Origin: Vigna angularis
Lineage: Eukaryota > Streptophyta > Magnoliopsida > Fabales > Fabaceae
DNA length: 64,000 nucleotides
Reading direction: 5' to 3'
Assembly: GCF_016808095.1 (NCBI RefSeq)
Contig: NC_068979.1
Coordinates: forward strand, 29,593,960-29,657,959
The notes under the pieces are model-generated. The model searched no databases. It was not told where the DNA came from and saw only the letters and a program-made list of their open reading frames with translations. A program made the position numbers and the translations under genes. This document shows positions 59,666-64,000 of the stretch, piece by piece (the first letter of the stretch is position 1; each line of letters begins with the position of its first letter).

Positions 59666-62600
59666 TTAAGAACCACCACCCTCCATTCTCTCAATAAGCT
59701 TCACAAAATTTTGGACAATTTTCTTCCCTTCTGGAGTTATGATGCTCTCCGGATGAAACTGAACTCCCTGTAGTTCAAACAAAATTAGATTTCAATATCT
59801 GAAGAGAAGGGAGACATGTTGTAAGTTCAAATACAATAAGAACAAAACATGAGAATATATTGATTAAATGAATTAGATGAATTTTGTTTATTAATTAGAG
59901 AACTTATCAATTCATGGTATATGCATCACTCTCACATTTCTAAATTTCTGAATTTGTAGGAGAAAACTGACACATTTACATTGATTTACTTCATAATAGC
60001 ACGGAAAAAGTAATAAAACACATGCCAAACAGATAGATGATGTCAACTAAACTCCATATCAAGAATGAACCTGATTACATTATATTTCTTTATTTTTGGA
60101 AGGAAAATAGATTTCTTCCTAGATTGCATTAGAGAAATATCAAGTTGTTAATTTATCTTCTCCTAAATGAAGACCAGGAATTAACAGTTACAATATGAAT
60201 ACTTCAATCCCATAAATCAGTCATCAAGATTCAATAATCACAGTCTAGTTACTCTTTACATCAGCATATTCCTTTTATGTTCCCTTCATGTATTATTGGA
60301 ACACTTAATCATTTAGACCAAGTTACTTTACATTGATAGAACATTTATTTCGATGCTAAATAAGACAAGTTCTGAAGAAAGATTAAGATTTTACCTGCAA
60401 ATGCTTATATTTCTTATGGCGAGCAGCCATTATAAGACCATCTTCTGTCCAGGCAGTTGCCTCAAGTTCATCAGGAAAACTCTCTTTCTCAATCACAAGG
60501 CTGTGATATCTACCAGCCAAGAAAGGACTGAAAATAATACAAATTAAATGGAGTAAAATTATGTCAGATCACAGTTGAAACTTGAAAGTAAAGAGAATGC
60601 TGCTGCTGATCATAAATAAATCGGAAGCAGAAACCTTACTTTGACAGTCCAGCAAGTACTCCATCTTCTCCTTGTTCATCATAATAAACCAAGGTACTTT
60701 TTCCATGCATGACACCATAAGGAGAACGAACAATCTTTCCTGCATATGATAACATGAGAAAGTTTTGATCTTATTGTAGTGGCCCAGCAGAAAGGAAGAA
60801 ATGAGGTTAATAAAGGGAGATTATATGGTAAAGATCTAAATGCAATTAAAAATGAAAGTCAGATTAACAATGAATGACATACTCATTTTTATACAACTAC
60901 TGTGTATGTGCATAAAGGGATTTAAAGGCATCCATTACTCGAACTCGAACTCGAACTCACCTCCATAAGCCTCACCAATGCACTGCAAACCCATGCACAC
61001 ACCAAACAATGGTACAGTTGGTCCAAGTTCCAAAACTGTTTGCAAAGATATGCCAGAATCTTGAGGTTCCCCTGTAAGATGAAACAATGTAAGTGATTGT
61101 GTTTATTCTATTATTTCTTTTTGTTTACAGTTATGAAACATTGATCATAAGCATTGTTGATTCAGAAATTAAAAAGAACAAAAAACTCAAAAAAATCCAA
61201 GCCTTACCTGGCCCAGGTGATATTAGCACTCCTCTAGGATTTTTCCTATGCAAAAGAAAAAAACATGCATAGTTAGTCTTTTACACCAGGATTAAAGATC
61301 ATGTAGTATCCTACAAACTGCTTCATCAATAAGAAACTGTTAGGCACGTATAAGCAGCAAAAATTATTTTACCTTTTCAACTCCTCCACTGTCAACTCAT
61401 CATTGCGGTAGACCTCAAAGTGAAATCCTAACTCTCCCATATACTTCATATGTAAATCATACAATGTTAGAATAGCCACTTTGTAAACCAGATGCACATG
61501 TACAACAACAGATTCTACACAGATCTCTCATACAGTTTCCTAATTGCATATTTCTCAAAAACAGAGAGGGTAAAATGTCAAACTTGTTATAGCTCATTGG
61601 ATAAAGTTTCATCCAGTTTGCAGAAAAAGAGGGCAAGGATGAGGGAATTTCAGTTCCATTTCCAACAGTTTAGGGAATAAATGACTTGATTCAATTTCCA
61701 GATTTCCATATTTTCTGAAATAAACTAACCTGTTATGGAAATCCATTTTAAATATTTTCTTAAACCTTCATTGCAGGAGGACAGAAACTAGAGCAAAAAA
61801 CTTCAATGTAATATTTTCAGATTGTGTTTGAAATTAGAAAAAATTTTGTGCTGCTTATTTCACAGATGATGCCACTAATTTAAATCACTGCTTTCATCCC
61901 AACAAGTTTCACAAATTTGAACCATTTAAAATGACTCCCAAGACTTCTACTAAAGAGATTTAGGTTTTCTACAATTCTGCAAATTCATCAACTCCTAAAC
62001 ACACATATACAACCAAGAGAGTACGAACCAACATCATGAAGAAATCACACAAATGGACACACAAAGAAAGTTGCATAAAAATACAATCAACACTCCTTCT
62101 CAGAGTAACACGGTGAGAAAACTGTATGATGTTAATCATCAAATATTACAAAATAAAAGAGAATCAATCCTGAGAACAAACCAACACCAGTAAGAATCAC
62201 ATTAATAATTAATAATGGATATAGGTCTTCTACATTTCTTCAAATTCATTAACTATCAGGAATTTCAGCACACATAAAAGGGAAGGGATTATCAGTCAAA
62301 TACAAACAATACCACTACCTTTTCTGACCTAATACAATGAGTAAAGTACATTATTTCAGTTATCAAGCACTAAAAAAAAAAGAAACAATCTTGAGAATCA
62401 ATCAAAACCAAAAAGGAATAAATCAAATGAAACTTGCAAAGATTATAGATAAAACCACCACATAATCAATATCAAGAAGGCACCACACAACTGATCAAGA
62501 ATGGATTCAGCTCCACCGCAATTCCTCAAATTTCATCACAAAAATAAAAACACAAAGAAAGAACCTTGCAAAGATTACAGACAAAACCAAAGAACCACAC

Positions 62601-62981
62601 ACTAAACATCAAGAATGAACCAACCTGGCAAAGATTATAGGTAAAGCTGTCATAGTTATCAATAACAACAATGGGGTTGTCGATGGACTTCTTAGCCGAA
62701 ATGGGGAAATCCGAATTAGTTTCCAAGGCTTTCAGAGCAGCATTGGGCACCACCCCACTTACCCTTTTGCTCACAGAAACCACCCCTGCCATAGAAAACC
62801 AAAATTTCACATCAGAACACACTCATCAAGAAAATCTCAAAGAAAAAACGATGTTGGGTCACTCACCGAGGCAGGAGGGTTTGACACGGCTAGCCAGAGA
62901 ATGAGGGATGCGAGGAGAGAGACAAGAAGGAGAAAGATTGTTGGATTGAAGAAGCGATTGAGAGAAGAATGTGGCAGCCAT
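59666..62981 (-). CDS. ASB1: Anthranilate synthase beta subunit, plastid (glutamine amidotransferase)
   Basis: Eight minus-strand exons: 62981-62867, 62785-62625, 61443-61373, 61245-61208, 61071-60961, 60739-60640, 60527-60395 and 59767-59666. They give 276 aa, and every junction is GT-AG and in frame. The enzyme releases ammonia from glutamine for the alpha subunit to make anthranilate from chorismate, the first committed step of tryptophan synthesis. Residues 1 to about 60 form a Ser-rich chloroplast transit peptide. The TrpG/GATase1 domain starts at [14 protein letters not shown]. Then come the GVLISPGPG loop, the nucleophile C154 in [11 protein letters not shown], and H248/E250 in [11 protein letters not shown]. 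All three triad residues are present, so it should be an active glutaminase. The first two introns are the longest (intron 2 is about 1.2 kb). ASB1 versus another ASB copy cannot be decided. Confidence 0.95.
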
Positions 62982-64000
62982 ATTCAAGAAATTTTTTCTC
63001 AAACAAAGTTGAGAACTTGTTCATAAATAGTACAAGCTTTTGTCTTGCACGCTCCTACATATAGCACAACCACCTCCTTTAACGTGTGAGGGGATTCTCT
63101 GCGGTGAGAGCAAGAAGCAAATGAAGAAGAATCAATCTCAGACATTGGATCTTGTCCCAGATTAAATGCGTGGAACCTAACTTACAAGATTTTCAAAAAG
63201 TTATTATGTTCACTTTCTTTACTACATACAAATTGTTGATTGGAAATAAAATTTAAATAACATTTATTAAAACGAATTGTTTAATTGATATTTTCTGAAT
63301 ATGATGTTATTAAGCTGTCATTTATTACTAGTAATTGTTTAATTAAAATATACATTTAATATATTCAAATATTTAATAAAAGTTATCATTCTAGAAAATA
63401 TCATAACGAAAAATAATTTCCGTTTTAGAGGATATTGTATATAGAAAAAAGGAAACAATATAAATAAATGAAAATCAGATCAAAACTTAAATTTGTGTAA
63501 TTGTAAAAAAAACTATATTAAGACCGAATAAACCTATTTCTGAAAAAATTATTTGACTAATAAAAAGGGAAATGATTCAAACTAAACAACTTTTTTTTAA
63601 AAAAAAATTCACTCAATACTTGTTAAACAATTAGCACATTTTCTACTCTCTTTTAGAAACTTAAAAGAAAAATATTACACATATTTTCTACTCTCTTTTT
63701 TGTATTTTATTAAACAGTTGGTGTGCAATGAATTATATTTAAAAGAAACTTTGTTGGAATTAGGTTCAGGAATCATACGAAGATAAAACTCTGTACAATA
63801 TATCATTATTTCATTCAAACATTTACATAAGGCATACTAGTCCTAATCCCTTAGTAACTAGTTCTAAATTAATATATCAAAATGCTAATCCCTTAGTCAA
63901 TTGTCCGATGTTAAGAATGACCCTAGATCTCAAATCACTTAGGTGCTCTATCTATGTCTATGTTCAAAGTTACTTTCCAGTAATCAGAAAGATAGTAAAT
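62982..64000. other. Upstream region of the ASB gene and window edge
   Basis: The first 100-150 bases are the leader and core promoter of the anthranilate synthase gene. The rest is AT-rich. From about 63750 to the window end the sequence is less AT-rich (AATCCCTTAGTAACTAGTTC, with AATCCCTTAGTCAA repeated) and may be the edge of a retroelement that continues outside. Confidence 0.35.

Noticed and set aside
1..64000. CRISPR array, operon or prokaryotic defence system
   Set aside because: No regularly spaced identical repeats are present; the genes are intron-containing plant genes and the remaining structure is plant transposons.

Overview
The window is nuclear DNA of a flowering plant, most likely a legume. 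The evidence is an AT-rich background, short GT-AG introns, plant-only gene families (class III peroxidase, XTH, OBERON-type PHD protein, plastid anthranilate synthase beta) and a TRIM retrotransposon whose LTR reads like a repeat common in legumes. The legume call is inference from sequence style; no search was run.

Seven protein-coding genes are supported. From left to right they are: an intronless EAR-type C2H2 zinc-finger repressor (634-1386, +); an OBERON3/TITANIA1-like PHD protein (19697-23238, +, 2 coding exons); a class III peroxidase (28318-29388, -, 2 exons); two cytochrome b561 ascorbate ferrireductase genes placed head to head with matching intron phases (32319-33284, -, and 36012-37133, +); an XTH27/28-like xyloglucan endotransglucosylase/hydrolase (50835-53325, +, 4 exons); and the beta (glutaminase) subunit of anthranilate synthase (59666-62981, -, 8 exons). 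All intron junctions were read by eye, and every model closes in frame. The genes do not form a pathway. The only functional grouping is the b561 pair, a local inverted duplication.

The rest is transposon-rich intergenic DNA. Several elements can be delimited to the base by their target-site duplications (TSDs): a 2.46-kb solo LTR (4885-7344, TSD TACAA); a 1.25-kb Pack-MULE-like element carrying a GC-rich gene fragment (7658-8906, 9-bp TSD TTAAATAAA); a non-autonomous hAT element (24592-25269, 8-bp TSD TAAAATTT); and a complete TRIM (25379-25802, TSD ATAAT, with tRNA-Met-type primer-binding site). A non-autonomous CACTA element (31226-32091) is delimited by its CACTA ends. Decayed Ty1-copia pieces lie at 9750-10072 (gag), 26466-28062 (integrase and RNase H with reverse transcriptase deleted) and 57316-57727 (protease/pre-integrase). 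Smaller inverted-repeat elements sit near 2900-4020, 37293-37630 and 53424-53629. The stretch from about 37.6 to 50.7 kb holds no gene that I can support.

I found no previously undescribed system. The most useful observations are the Pack-MULE with its captured fragment, the dated-looking nest of four transposon types at 24.6-28.1 kb, the head-to-head b561 pair, the in-frame peroxidase intron and the MITE hairpin just behind the XTH stop codon.
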